This document shows positions 55,151 through 63,323 of a stretch of DNA of 64,000 bases, piece after piece; within the stretch, counting starts at the first letter, position 1, and every line of letters starts with the position of its first letter. Both the position numbers and the translations under genes were made by a program. A model generated the notes under the pieces. That model worked only from the letters and a program-made list of their open reading frames with translations, was not told where the DNA came from and did not search any database. This DNA comes from CAYRJD01 sp965205925 (lineage in GTDB: Bacteria; Actinomycetota; Acidimicrobiia; Acidimicrobiales; Poriferisodalaceae), in contig OZ242183.1 in assembly GCA_965205925.1 (NCBI GenBank), positions 1,302,001 to 1,366,000 of the forward strand. Reading direction: 5' to 3'.

Positions 55151-56740
55151 TCAGCGATTGACACGTACGACTCGCAGAGCCAGCTGTAGCGAGAGTCGAG
55201 TTTCGGGGTCATCAAAACTTGCACCCAGCACCTCGGAAATCTTGTTGATCCGGTTAGAGACCGTGTTTCTGTGCACTAAGAGCTTGTGCGCTGCGTTGGT
55301 AGTTGAGCAGCTTGAGTCGAGATATACCTCAAGCGTGCGCATTAGTTCGTGGTTGGCGTCAATGTCCAAGACTGGCTGGATGATTGACTGTGCATAGCGT
55401 GCGAAGTCATCAGAGCTGAGCCAGCCCATGAGCACTCTTTGCATTCCCAGTTGGTCAATGTGCGCGACATCAGATTTTTTGTCTGATCGAGCGTTCGCAA
55501 TGACCGCCGCTTCGTTTGCTTCGGTCAACGAACGTCGTAGCCCTTCTAGCCCTGTGTAAGGGCGCCCGATTCCAGCGTGCGCGACAAGCGCCGTATGTGC
55601 ATCAACGAATTGGTCCAGTGCTTTAGCGATCGTTTGAACTGTGCCTGAATATCGCTCAACCGCAGGTTCGGTTTGGTTTGTGATCCATCCGCTCCAACCG
55701 TCGTTTCGTTCAACAAGTGAGCAGGTGATGCCTTCATCTCGAAATCGGTCAAGTACCTCTTCGTGCAGTTCAATAATGCGACTGGCGTCAGCGCCGTGAA
55801 GTTTGATATGAATTCCTGTGTTCCAGCCAGTAGTACTCCAGCCAATCTCGCGAAGCTGATGTTCAAGGTCACGTTCAACGATTTCGCCCGTGTTAAGAAT
55901 CTCATTCAATACCGCGATACGGCGGCGAGAGTCGTTTATGGAGCGCGCTCTGGCTGATCCCAAAAGTGCGGATAGATACAAGGCTCCGATCTGCAACAAG
56001 GTTCGAAGCAGTCGCTGGGCACTGCCAGAGCCTCTTGATTCTCCGATCAACCAGTAGATGATCTCATCGCCCGGAGTCAGAACTACTGGCACGCTGTGGA
56101 GCGCAACGCCTGATGAGCGGTCAATGTTGTAGGCGTTGTGGGTTGCTAAGCGGCGATCACCTGGTGAAATCTCATTGCCGGCGACACATGCGCGATCGCG
56201 ATCAACTAAGCAAACGTTTGTGGAGCCTAAGTTTTGTATGAGAGCTAACACTTCGTCGGTGTCGGCCAGCCGCATCGCGTGGAGCTTTACAAGAAACTCA
56301 TTAACGGTTGCTACGTGCTCTACATCTGGCTCCCACAACAACCCTCGAAGCTGTTGTGTGAGTGCCATCGCATCAACAGAGGAAATCGTAAGCAGTGGAA
56401 GTTGGAAGCGGTTTGCCAGGCGTTGTGAGCCAAGGCCGATTTCGTGGCTGGGGTTTGCAACAATGAGTGAGGCAACGTCTGCATCTTTGCAAGCACGAAT
56501 GGCGATATCTACTTGGTAGAGGTGGCTGCCGATTGAGCAACCGTCCAACACGACCATCGCGCCGTGTTGGAGAGCGAAATCCTTGCTTTGAGCGGAGTCC
56601 TTGTCTAGCGAGGTTCGCAAAATTATGTCGGATACTTGATTGCCAAGTCCTGCCTCGCCTGCACATAAGTCAGCATCAGCGAGGTAAGTCGAAGTGAACA
56701 ACTGCGCCACAGTTGCCGGGTGATCTGCAGTCGCCCTCAA
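55151..56740 (-). CDS. PucR-family transcriptional regulator
   Basis: This is a cytosolic regulator of the PucR/CdaR type, 529 residues. The N-terminal PucR sensor-like part (about 1-150) is followed by a long middle region and a C-terminal helix-turn-helix, EVYLDSSCSTTNAAHKLLVH and RNTVSNRINKISEVLG near 480. PucR proteins typically control nitrogen-compound catabolism such as purines and allantoin. It lies between the catabolic genes and the importer, so it is the likely local regulator of both. Its ligand is unknown. Confidence 0.92.
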   Translation of the reverse strand: MRATADHPATVAQLFTSTYLADADLCAGEAGLGNQVSDIILRTSLDKDSAQSKDFALQHGAMVVLDGCSIGSHLYQVDIAIRACKDADVASLIVANPSHEIGLGSQRLANRFQLPLLTISSVDAMALTQQLRGLLWEPDVEHVATVNEFLVKLHAMRLADTDEVLALIQNLGSTNVCLVDRDRACVAGNEISPGDRRLATHNAYNIDRSSGVALHSVPVVLTPGDEIIYWLIGESRGSGSAQRLLRTLLQIGALYLSALLGSARARSINDSRRRIAVLNEILNTGEIVERDLEHQLREIGWSTTGWNTGIHIKLHGADASRIIELHEEVLDRFRDEGITCSLVERNDGWSGWITNQTEPAVERYSGTVQTIAKALDQFVDAHTALVAHAGIGRPYTGLEGLRRSLTEANEAAVIANARSDKKSDVAHIDQLGMQRVLMGWLSSDDFARYAQSIIQPVLDIDANHELMRTLEVYLDSSCSTTNAAHKLLVHRNTVSNRINKISEVLGASFDDPETRLSLQLALRVVRVNR

Positions 56741-56803
56741 AAAACTTACCTTTGAGACAGGAGAGCTAAGACGGCGATGCTGTGGGACACCATGACCGCA
56801 GTG

Positions 56804-57802
56804 CTACGGCAAGTTCTTGCGAAAGAAATCCAACATGTTGGTGCTGCCGACCTTCCTAGCCTGCTCTGAGCCCATCCTCTCAATCATCGCCTCACCTAGA
56901 TAACGAAAATCTGCTGGAGCCTTGAGGTTGCCTATGTACTGGAGATCTTGAGGCCGAAGCAAAATCTGCTTGCTAAGTATTGGGTCAACTTGCTTGACAA
57001 GATCGTACATAAAGTCGGCACCGATCGCCACTTGATCTGGACCAGCGATCGATGCGACATGCTCTAAGTGGTCAACAAACTTCTGCAAGGTGGCGCTTTC
57101 CTTATCCACGAATGATCCGAAAGCGTTCACTCCAACGAAACCACCAGAGTCAGCGACAAGACTTATCTGCTCATCGGTGAGATTGCGGGGATGATCGCAG
57201 AGACTGCGCGCAGAAGAATGTGTAGCAACAAAAGGCTTTTGTGTTACTTGTGCCAAGTGGTCAACGCCAGGGGCTGAGAGGTGCGAAATGTCCACCACCA
57301 TCCCTAGTCGATTCATTTCTTGAATCGCATCAATCCCTAGCGAAGTCAGTCGACCAAAAGTATCGGTTTCGGCTATTCCGTCTGCCATAAGGGTGCGTCT
57401 GTTCCAAGTGAGAGACGCCATCCGCACACCAAGCCTCCACAGTGTGTCAAACATTGACAAGGAGGCTCCCACTGGTTCAGCTCCTTCAATTGCGAGCATA
57501 AGAGCGATGCGACCGTCGCCAATGATTTCATCAATGTCGGAAGCGGTACTAGCAATACCTACGTCCTTTGAATGCAAGCCTGCGATCTCATGCGCTAAAG
57601 CGATGATCTCCAACGTTCGCCGAAGCGCTCCCTCACCAATAAATTGCTCTTCGGTAAAAATTGGCAGCACCTGGAACACCACGCCACCTTTTCGTAGTTC
57701 TGGCAACCAGTCATCGCCGAACGGATCGGAGACGCCACGCTCGCGCCTATGAATGCAAGCGAGAAGTAAATCGTTGTGTGAATCCGCGATTGGGATAAGC
57801 AT
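56804..57802 (-). CDS. Membrane-dipeptidase family (M19) dipeptidase
   Basis: This is a zinc dipeptidase of the renal dipeptidase family, 332 residues. Metal-ligand motifs appear in order: SHND with H9 and D11, AIEGAEPVG with the bridging Glu, VDISHLS, ATHSSAR and a late GADFMYD. There is no signal peptide, so it is cytosolic; eukaryotic relatives are membrane-anchored. The family accepts D-residues at the C-terminal position, as well as some amides and lactams. It begins 21 bases after the hyuA-like gene stop, so it is in that operon. Confidence 0.93.
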   Translation of the reverse strand: MLIPIADSHNDLLLACIHRRERGVSDPFGDDWLPELRKGGVVFQVLPIFTEEQFIGEGALRRTLEIIALAHEIAGLHSKDVGIASTASDIDEIIGDGRIALMLAIEGAEPVGASLSMFDTLWRLGVRMASLTWNRRTLMADGIAETDTFGRLTSLGIDAIQEMNRLGMVVDISHLSAPGVDHLAQVTQKPFVATHSSARSLCDHPRNLTDEQISLVADSGGFVGVNAFGSFVDKESATLQKFVDHLEHVASIAGPDQVAIGADFMYDLVKQVDPILSKQILLRPQDLQYIGNLKAPADFRYLGEAMIERMGSEQARKVGSTNMLDFFRKNLP

Positions 57803-57823
57803 GGGCCCTACAAATCGGCGTAA

Positions 57824-59392
57824 CTAGGCGAGTGGGCCAGCGGCCTTGACCATCACGCGACATCCACCGCCTGGAACATAGCTCATCGGTACTTCTGTAA
57901 CCGTGGTAATGCGTACTTGATCTGGGTCAGCGCCCGCTCGAACTGCTGCATTGCTTGCTAGCTCGCGCGCGTCATCCAGACTGGGATCACGACCCGTTTC
58001 GTCATAGCTATACACCCGATCAACCGCTCCCGATGCTTCAGCAATGCAAGCCCCGTAGGCGTTTGCAACGGAATGATTCTTGGGCCGTTTTACTTCGGAA
58101 ACACCTTGAATTTCATCAGGAATCAAATGCGCTCCTCCACCCACAGCCAGCAAAGGAAGTGCGGCTCGGCTGGACTTCATCCGCTCGCTCATGATTGTGA
58201 CTTGCTCGTCTACCCAGCTAAGCGCATCATCAACAAGGGTGGGGTCAATCGATTCAACGAGTTGAGGATCACCGAAACCTTTAAGCCGCCCGCTTGCCAG
58301 TGAAATGTCTGACAGGGTCAACGTCTTGCCGCCGACACAAAGCGCTTCGCTAATGACTGCATAGCCGACCGAGTCGGGACCGATCGTAAGCTGCTCACCT
58401 GATTTGGCTCGCGGGTCGCGGACGATGCTTCCACCACCCAGCCCGATAGAGATGAGATCCGGCATACGGAAGTTGGTGCGCACTCCGCCAACTTCAACTG
58501 CAGCAGTGGATTCACGAGGAAATCCGTCAACCAAGATCCCTGCATCGGCTGAGGTGCCACCGACATCAATTACAACTGCATCATTCAGTCCGGCTAAAGC
58601 GCAGGCTCCGCGCATTGAGTTGGTAGGTCCAGATCCAAGAGTTAGTACAGGAAACTTGCCAGCTTCTGTGGCTGCTATCAACGTGCCGTCATTTTGAGTG
58701 AGATAGGCATCAATGTCTAAGCCTTGCTCGCTAAGCGCTACTCCAAACCCATCAACAACACCAGCAGCTACGCTAAGCAGAGACGCGTTCAAAATCGTGG
58801 CATTTTCTCTTTCAAGTAAACCCAACGAACCAACCTGATGGCTTAGCGAAACTGAGATCTCGTTGCCAAGTTGATCTGTGAGGATTTCAAGCGTGCGCAG
58901 TTCATGCTCAGTTGAAGCGGGGCTAAACGCTGCTGACACTGCGACGGCCTTGCAGCCTGCAGCCTTTGCTGTTTCGCCAAGTCGTTTGATTGCGTCTTCG
59001 TCAAGTGCTGCTATCTCTTCGCCGTTGTACTCGTTTCCGCCTTCAACAATCGCTGCTGTGCCGATGACGATGTTGCGAATATCGTCTGGCCAGGCAGCAC
59101 CTGGACGCACTCCGACAGAGGACGGGGCCGCCAAGCGCAACACCGCCACCTTGTCCAAGCCTTTGCGTTGAATAATTGCATTGGCAAGCTGCGTTGTCCC
59201 CAGCATTGCTTTGGTGATTTGCGATTTGTCGATCGGTTGCAAACCTTTTTTAAGCGACTCTTGGATGCCATCGATCGGGTTGGGAGTTGTCGCCACCTTG
59301 ACTGCATTCAGCACCTCACCTTTTGAGTCAATAACGACAGCGTCTGTGTTTGTGCCACCTACATCAATCCCTACTCGAAACTCTTCTGTCAT
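57824..59392 (-). CDS. hyuA: Hydantoinase/oxoprolinase HyuA-like ATPase subunit
   Basis: This is an ASKHA-fold ATP-dependent cyclic amidohydrolase subunit, 522 residues. The phosphate-binding motif is DVGGTNTD at 10-17, followed by MLGTTQLANAIIQRKG near 63 and a second phosphate segment VDVGGTSADAGILVDG near 276, then SIGLGGGSIVRDP. The family splits hydantoins, 5-oxoproline or related cyclic amides using ATP, usually with a HyuB partner. No hyuB is in the window. Instead, a DUF917 gene overlaps its start by 4 bases (ATGA), a pairing seen in other bacteria. The substrate is unknown. Confidence 0.92.
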   Translation of the reverse strand: MTEEFRVGIDVGGTNTDAVVIDSKGEVLNAVKVATTPNPIDGIQESLKKGLQPIDKSQITKAMLGTTQLANAIIQRKGLDKVAVLRLAAPSSVGVRPGAAWPDDIRNIVIGTAAIVEGGNEYNGEEIAALDEDAIKRLGETAKAAGCKAVAVSAAFSPASTEHELRTLEILTDQLGNEISVSLSHQVGSLGLLERENATILNASLLSVAAGVVDGFGVALSEQGLDIDAYLTQNDGTLIAATEAGKFPVLTLGSGPTNSMRGACALAGLNDAVVIDVGGTSADAGILVDGFPRESTAAVEVGGVRTNFRMPDLISIGLGGGSIVRDPRAKSGEQLTIGPDSVGYAVISEALCVGGKTLTLSDISLASGRLKGFGDPQLVESIDPTLVDDALSWVDEQVTIMSERMKSSRAALPLLAVGGGAHLIPDEIQGVSEVKRPKNHSVANAYGACIAEASGAVDRVYSYDETGRDPSLDDARELASNAAVRAGADPDQVRITTVTEVPMSYVPGGGCRVMVKAAGPLA

Positions 59393-60456
59393 GACGGCAA
59401 CTCCACATAGTCAATTTCGTATCCAAACGCACGAGGACCAACGAGCCCTTCCATCCCCTCACGGTGCCATTCAGGTGCGCAAGGCATCCCAATCACAACC
59501 ACTCGGTTGCCGTAAGCGATGCCTTCGGTGGTTATCGGGTCGTAGGTCTCGTGATCTAGTAAGCAAATCAGGTTCGGAGTGGTGATGATTGGCTCGCCAT
59601 CTAAGAAGGCAATCAGGTTTTCGTTTTGCACTTCAATGCGCATGGTCTGATCACTGCCATAAAGGTCTTCAAGGATGATGGTGGATTTGGCGAAACCGTC
59701 GGTGGTGCGGCGGTCAAGATCAACGACTTTGCCAGTGAAGAATTCGTGTGATTCGTATTCAGTCAAAAACTTTTCCCACGCACCTTCTTCGCCGTTTTTG
59801 ACAGCGTTGAGCTGGCGGCCAACTTCGGTGCAATAAGTCAATGACCCTTGAATGCCGTGTTCGGCTATTTGCCCAGCGGTAAGTGGATAACAGCTAATGG
59901 CGTTCGCCAAGCCAAGTTGAACCACTGCGGTACGAGCGAGCACTTCGGCGACTTGATTAGAGACAGTGTCAAACAAGCATTGATTGCCCTTTTCGTCTGC
60001 TACCGACATGGGTGTTGCCGGCAGTCCCGCAAGCGTGAACACGGTCATTTCAATTTGCGGGTATGCACGCCTCATAGAGTCGGCATTGACGACAGGCAGT
60101 CCCATCTCTGCGGCGGTTGCGATAGGAATGAGTGTATTTAGGCCACCAACTTCAATCGGCATGATTGCGGCTGGTTCTTTACCAAGGTAAGACGCCAAAA
60201 TCTTTACCCCTGTTACGAATTCTGTGCCTGCAGGTATTTTCTCCAAGATGACGGTAGGTGCGCCGATTATTGCTGTGGTCAGTACCAAATCGGTTGGTGA
60301 GAGATCTTTAGCGTCAACCACTTTGACGGAACCGAACTCTTCAAGAGCTTGGCGCGCCATCAGCTTGCCGATATAAGGATCACCACCTCCACCAGTGCCA
60401 AGAAGAGTCGCACCAAGGGCGAGATCTTCAATGTCGTCTGCGGTTAGTGTGTCCAT
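59389..60456 (-). CDS. DUF917 family protein
   Basis: The 355 residues match the DUF917/S-methyl-thiohydantoin-desulfurase-like family found beside HyuA genes. The N-terminal glycine-rich LLGTGGGGDPYIGKLMA at about 17-33 is its hallmark. Later segments are GAPTVILEKIP, MPIEVGGLNTLIPIATA and ADSMRRAYPQIEM. It probably works with the HyuA-like protein, possibly as the second subunit. Four copies of an 8-base TGGAGCAA motif precede its start, and the last serves as ribosome site. Confidence 0.9.
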   Translation of the reverse strand: MDTLTADDIEDLALGATLLGTGGGGDPYIGKLMARQALEEFGSVKVVDAKDLSPTDLVLTTAIIGAPTVILEKIPAGTEFVTGVKILASYLGKEPAAIMPIEVGGLNTLIPIATAAEMGLPVVNADSMRRAYPQIEMTVFTLAGLPATPMSVADEKGNQCLFDTVSNQVAEVLARTAVVQLGLANAISCYPLTAGQIAEHGIQGSLTYCTEVGRQLNAVKNGEEGAWEKFLTEYESHEFFTGKVVDLDRRTTDGFAKSTIILEDLYGSDQTMRIEVQNENLIAFLDGEPIITTPNLICLLDHETYDPITTEGIAYGNRVVVIGMPCAPEWHREGMEGLVGPRAFGYEIDYVELPS

Positions 60457-60458
60457 GT

Positions 60459-60505
60459 TTGCTCCATAGCTTGCTCCATAACTGTTTGCTCCACAACTTG
60501 CTCCA
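60459..60505 (-). repeat. Four copies of TGGAGCAA before the DUF917 gene
   Basis: Read on the minus strand, TGGAGCAA occurs at 60459-60466, 60471-60478, 60486-60493 and 60498-60505, with 12-, 15- and 12-base steps. Each contains a GGAG core. The copy closest to the start is the ribosome site of the DUF917 gene. A separate short reading frame through the repeats would read MEQ repeatedly and run a few bases past that start. Confidence 0.55.
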
Positions 60506-60552
60506 TAACTCGCTCTTTTGACTTGTCGCGCACTTCAGACCCGTGAGCTAAC

Positions 60553-61329
60553 TCAGGCTCGTGGATCACGATTAATGATTGGTTCAACGACAGGAATCCA
60601 GTCAAGCTCTCGCTGCGGAACTGAGTCATAGCCACCAACCCTGCTCGTTTTCCAGCCGTGGTCAGTACCAAGAGTCGCTAAGAACTCTGCATAGCGCAAG
60701 GGTGCTGTGACGGCATCGACCACTGGCACGCCGATTTTTTCTTGTACTTGCCGGTAGAAGCCGAACTCTATTGTGCAGCCGAGAATCAGGGCATCTGCAT
60801 GATCTTGCGTAACCGCTTTTTTAGATTCGGTCAAGATCCGCTCTTGCGTGACGGCTGGTTCTTCTTGAAACTCTTCAACGCTCATGCCCAGGACTCGGAA
60901 CGATGCAAGATGATCGCCATATCCGTGCTTAATGACGTTTTCGCGCATCTCGGGTATCCATTTACGCCGCCCCACCAAGATAGAAAACTGTTCACCAATG
61001 GTCGCGGCGATGTGCATGCACGCTTCGGCTGGTGCTGTGATTGCCATTGATCCGGCTAGTTCGCGAGCACCGCGCAGAAAGGGGTCGTAAAAACACCCGA
61101 TAACGGTGGCGTCATAGTTCTCTATCTCCGCCGCCCAACGAATAACACCCATAGTGCTACCGGCTACAACAGCCTCAAGAGCATTCCATTCCAGGTGTTG
61201 TGGTCCAACTCCTGGCAGAGAGCAGACGTCTACTCGCGTCTGGGGTGAGGCTTCGCGACGAAGCTCCTCACCGATTGACTCGTCGTAAGCATCGGTTCCG
61301 ACTGGGTTGATCCAAAGTATTCGGCTCAT
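60553..61329 (-). CDS. Aspartate/glutamate/hydantoin racemase-like protein
   Basis: This is a cofactor-free racemase-fold protein, 258 residues. The two catalytic cysteine motifs are VIGCFYDPFLRGAREL near 80 and ALILGCTIEFGF near 190. The GCFxDPxL form resembles hydantoin racemases. The beginning RILWINPVGTDAYDE is also common in that group. A ribosome site AGAGAGGG precedes the start. It is the first gene of the catabolic block, upstream of DUF917, HyuA and dipeptidase. A role in converting D to L forms of a hydantoin-like substrate is inferred. Confidence 0.85.
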   Translation of the reverse strand: MSRILWINPVGTDAYDESIGEELRREASPQTRVDVCSLPGVGPQHLEWNALEAVVAGSTMGVIRWAAEIENYDATVIGCFYDPFLRGARELAGSMAITAPAEACMHIAATIGEQFSILVGRRKWIPEMRENVIKHGYGDHLASFRVLGMSVEEFQEEPAVTQERILTESKKAVTQDHADALILGCTIEFGFYRQVQEKIGVPVVDAVTAPLRYAEFLATLGTDHGWKTSRVGGYDSVPQRELDWIPVVEPIINRDPRA

Positions 61330-61519
61330 CGCCCTCTCTTACTTTGCCATTTTCATGCGTTACGAGCCTTCAGGTGCAAGCTGTCAGCAAGCTAAACTAG
61401 TAGAAAGCTAGATCAACGGATGGAAGCGAATACTAAACATTTTGCACATCTTTTGAACTATTTCTGTGCATTTCGCTCACAGATAGTTCGAGCTGAGGAA
61501 GAGTCGTTGTTACTCTCTA

Positions 61520-62527
61520 CTAGTGGGGTCGCGCTGAAAGGTGGTACGGCGTTTGGTATCCGGCGTAATCCTGGACATATTGAAGAATGTGTGTGCCGCT
61601 CTCATCTGCTGGATTCTGGTTGTTGACCAGCAGATCGATCACACCCTCTGCGCCACGAAGATGGGCACCTGCGAGAAGTCCGGACATGGTGATCGTAACG
61701 GCGTTGTTGCGGCCCTCTGGTGGTGGTTTGACTGCAGGGTGAAGGCCGCTCCATGTCACCGTTGTTCCGAGGTAATCGGACAACGCCTTACCGTGTGCAG
61801 CGAGTTCCATCACGATGGCGTGATACTTGTTGTCGAAGTGCTCCTCGATAATCAAAACATGTTTCGTTGGATTAGTGAAGTCCGCGTAGCTATGAACTTC
61901 GTTCTTTCCGGTGAACTCACCGACATTCCAGTGAATCACGTCGGTAACCCATGTGGGCTCGGATACCTGGGCGCTATTCGTGTCTAGGAATGCAGTAACG
62001 CCATTAGCCCAGTTTGAGGTCGGCACGTCTACATAATGTGACGGGTAAATCTTTTGTTCGAATGTGACCATCGCGTATTTGTAATACCCAAGATCATGTA
62101 GGTCAGATTCCTGGAACTGGAAGCCGACAAACCCGAGGTAGTTGACAACGTTGGACTGAATCTGATCCCACGGCGCCAAGGGTCGGCCTTCGTCGAAATA
62201 GTGATCAACACCGATCGCTTGGAAGTACTCCATAACGGTGAGTGGTCCGCTCATTACTGGGTTTCCATTGCGGTCGCGGATAACACGGCCTGGATGCGTT
62301 ACAAGGGGGTATGGATTGATAACGGGGCTTTTCCAGTTTTGCTCATAGAACGATTGCTGGGTGGGGTCGATTGACGACTCGAAAGCCCACACGGTTTGAA
62401 TGAACTGGGTGTACGTTCCGCCTCCTGCACCAGCCCCGGCGGGTGCCGTTACCGCGAGCGATGCCAGTAGAAGTGCGATCGCCAAAACTGCTGATCGCAG
62501 TGTTCGGAGAGTGAAGTTAAACCGCAT
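61520..62527 (-). CDS. Secreted protein of unknown family
   Basis: I do not recognise this 335-residue protein. From the ATG at 62527 (AAGGCGG upstream) it has a clear Sec-type signal: basic start, LRSAVLAIALLLASLAVTAP, and a likely cut after AGA. The mature part is rich in Tyr, Trp, Phe, His and Asn (WAFESSIDPTQQSFYEQNW, DHYFDEGRPLAPWDQIQ, YLGFVGFQFQESDLHDLGYY), has no obvious internal repeats or hydrophobic helices, and has acidic/His clusters such as IIEEHFDN. It is a soluble extracellular or cell-wall protein. Neighbours nagB and a glucokinase-like gene hint at amino sugar or wall chemistry. Confidence 0.7.
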   Translation of the reverse strand: MRFNFTLRTLRSAVLAIALLLASLAVTAPAGAGAGGGTYTQFIQTVWAFESSIDPTQQSFYEQNWKSPVINPYPLVTHPGRVIRDRNGNPVMSGPLTVMEYFQAIGVDHYFDEGRPLAPWDQIQSNVVNYLGFVGFQFQESDLHDLGYYKYAMVTFEQKIYPSHYVDVPTSNWANGVTAFLDTNSAQVSEPTWVTDVIHWNVGEFTGKNEVHSYADFTNPTKHVLIIEEHFDNKYHAIVMELAAHGKALSDYLGTTVTWSGLHPAVKPPPEGRNNAVTITMSGLLAGAHLRGAEGVIDLLVNNQNPADESGTHILQYVQDYAGYQTPYHLSARPH

Positions 62528-62585
62528 CAAGTACCGCCTTATCACGTATTGGTGGGTTCGTGCTTCGTTGAGTTATCGCTCAAGA

Positions 62586-63323
62586 TTACTTTTCTACGCT
62601 GAACGTCAACTTGGAAGCAGCCGCTATGTCGAGTATGTAGGTCACGTCGGGGTGGAGCTGCAGAGCGCTCGCAGGAACCGCCGTGGTAACGGGTCCTTCA
62701 AGCGCCGAGGCAACAGCATCCGCCTTCTGAGCGCCGGTAGCGGCAAGGACAATCCTTTTGGCGTTCATGACGGTGCCCACACCTTGGGTAACGGCGTACA
62801 TCGGCACCCGCTCTGCAGTCGGGAAGTATTGGGCGTTGACTTGCCGTGTTGAGTCGCTGAGCTTCACGGTCCGCGTAACACTCGCTAGCGAAGATCCGGG
62901 CTCGTTGAATCCGATATGGCCGTTTTGCCCAATACCGAGTAGCTGTAAATCGATTGGTGCGGCTCGAAGTGCCTGCTCATAACGGGCTGATTCCGCTTCG
63001 ATATCAACGGCTACACCGTTCGGCCCGTGGATCTGTTCCCGAGAGATATCAGCCTTGTCTGCAAGTCTGGTGAAGATGAAGTGGTGATAACTAGCAGGGT
63101 CGTCACCAGCTATACCTACGTATTCGTCAAGAAGAAACAAAGCTGCATGTGAGAGGCAAGCCGCCGCTTGGTGGCGCTGTAGGAGTTCAACGTAGACCGG
63201 TTCGAAAGTAGCTCCTGTTGCCACCCCTAGGCGCGGGGAACTAGAGCTTGTTAGAGCTCGTTGAACGAGATCGGCCACAGCGGCGGCAACTTCAGCTGGT
63301 GTCGGTTGCACCAGTACCTTCAC
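62586..63323 (-). CDS. nagB: Glucosamine-6-phosphate deaminase
   Basis: This enzyme turns glucosamine-6-phosphate into fructose-6-phosphate and ammonia. The 245 residues match the monomeric Bacillus-type NagB: GVATGATFEPVY near 33, the catalytic DEYVG with D66, then LLGIGQNGHIGFNEPGSSL with H136, where the Bacillus form also has NGH instead of DGH. The C-terminal VTYILDIAAASKL is typical. Its start overlaps the stop of the upstream kinase by 4 bases, so sugar phosphorylation and deamination are coupled. No nagA is in the window. Confidence 0.95.
   Translation of the reverse strand: MKVLVQPTPAEVAAAVADLVQRALTSSSSPRLGVATGATFEPVYVELLQRHQAAACLSHAALFLLDEYVGIAGDDPASYHHFIFTRLADKADISREQIHGPNGVAVDIEAESARYEQALRAAPIDLQLLGIGQNGHIGFNEPGSSLASVTRTVKLSDSTRQVNAQYFPTAERVPMYAVTQGVGTVMNAKRIVLAATGAQKADAVASALEGPVTTAVPASALQLHPDVTYILDIAAASKLTFSVEK

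Noticed and set aside
60510..60671. Minus-strand frame between the racemase and DUF917 genes as an independent gene
   Set aside because: Most of it lies inside the racemase gene in another frame; only the repeat part is intergenic, so I report that as a repeat.
61420..61626. Plus-strand 68-residue frame
   Set aside because: It overlaps the end of the secreted-protein gene, has no ribosome site and no family similarity.
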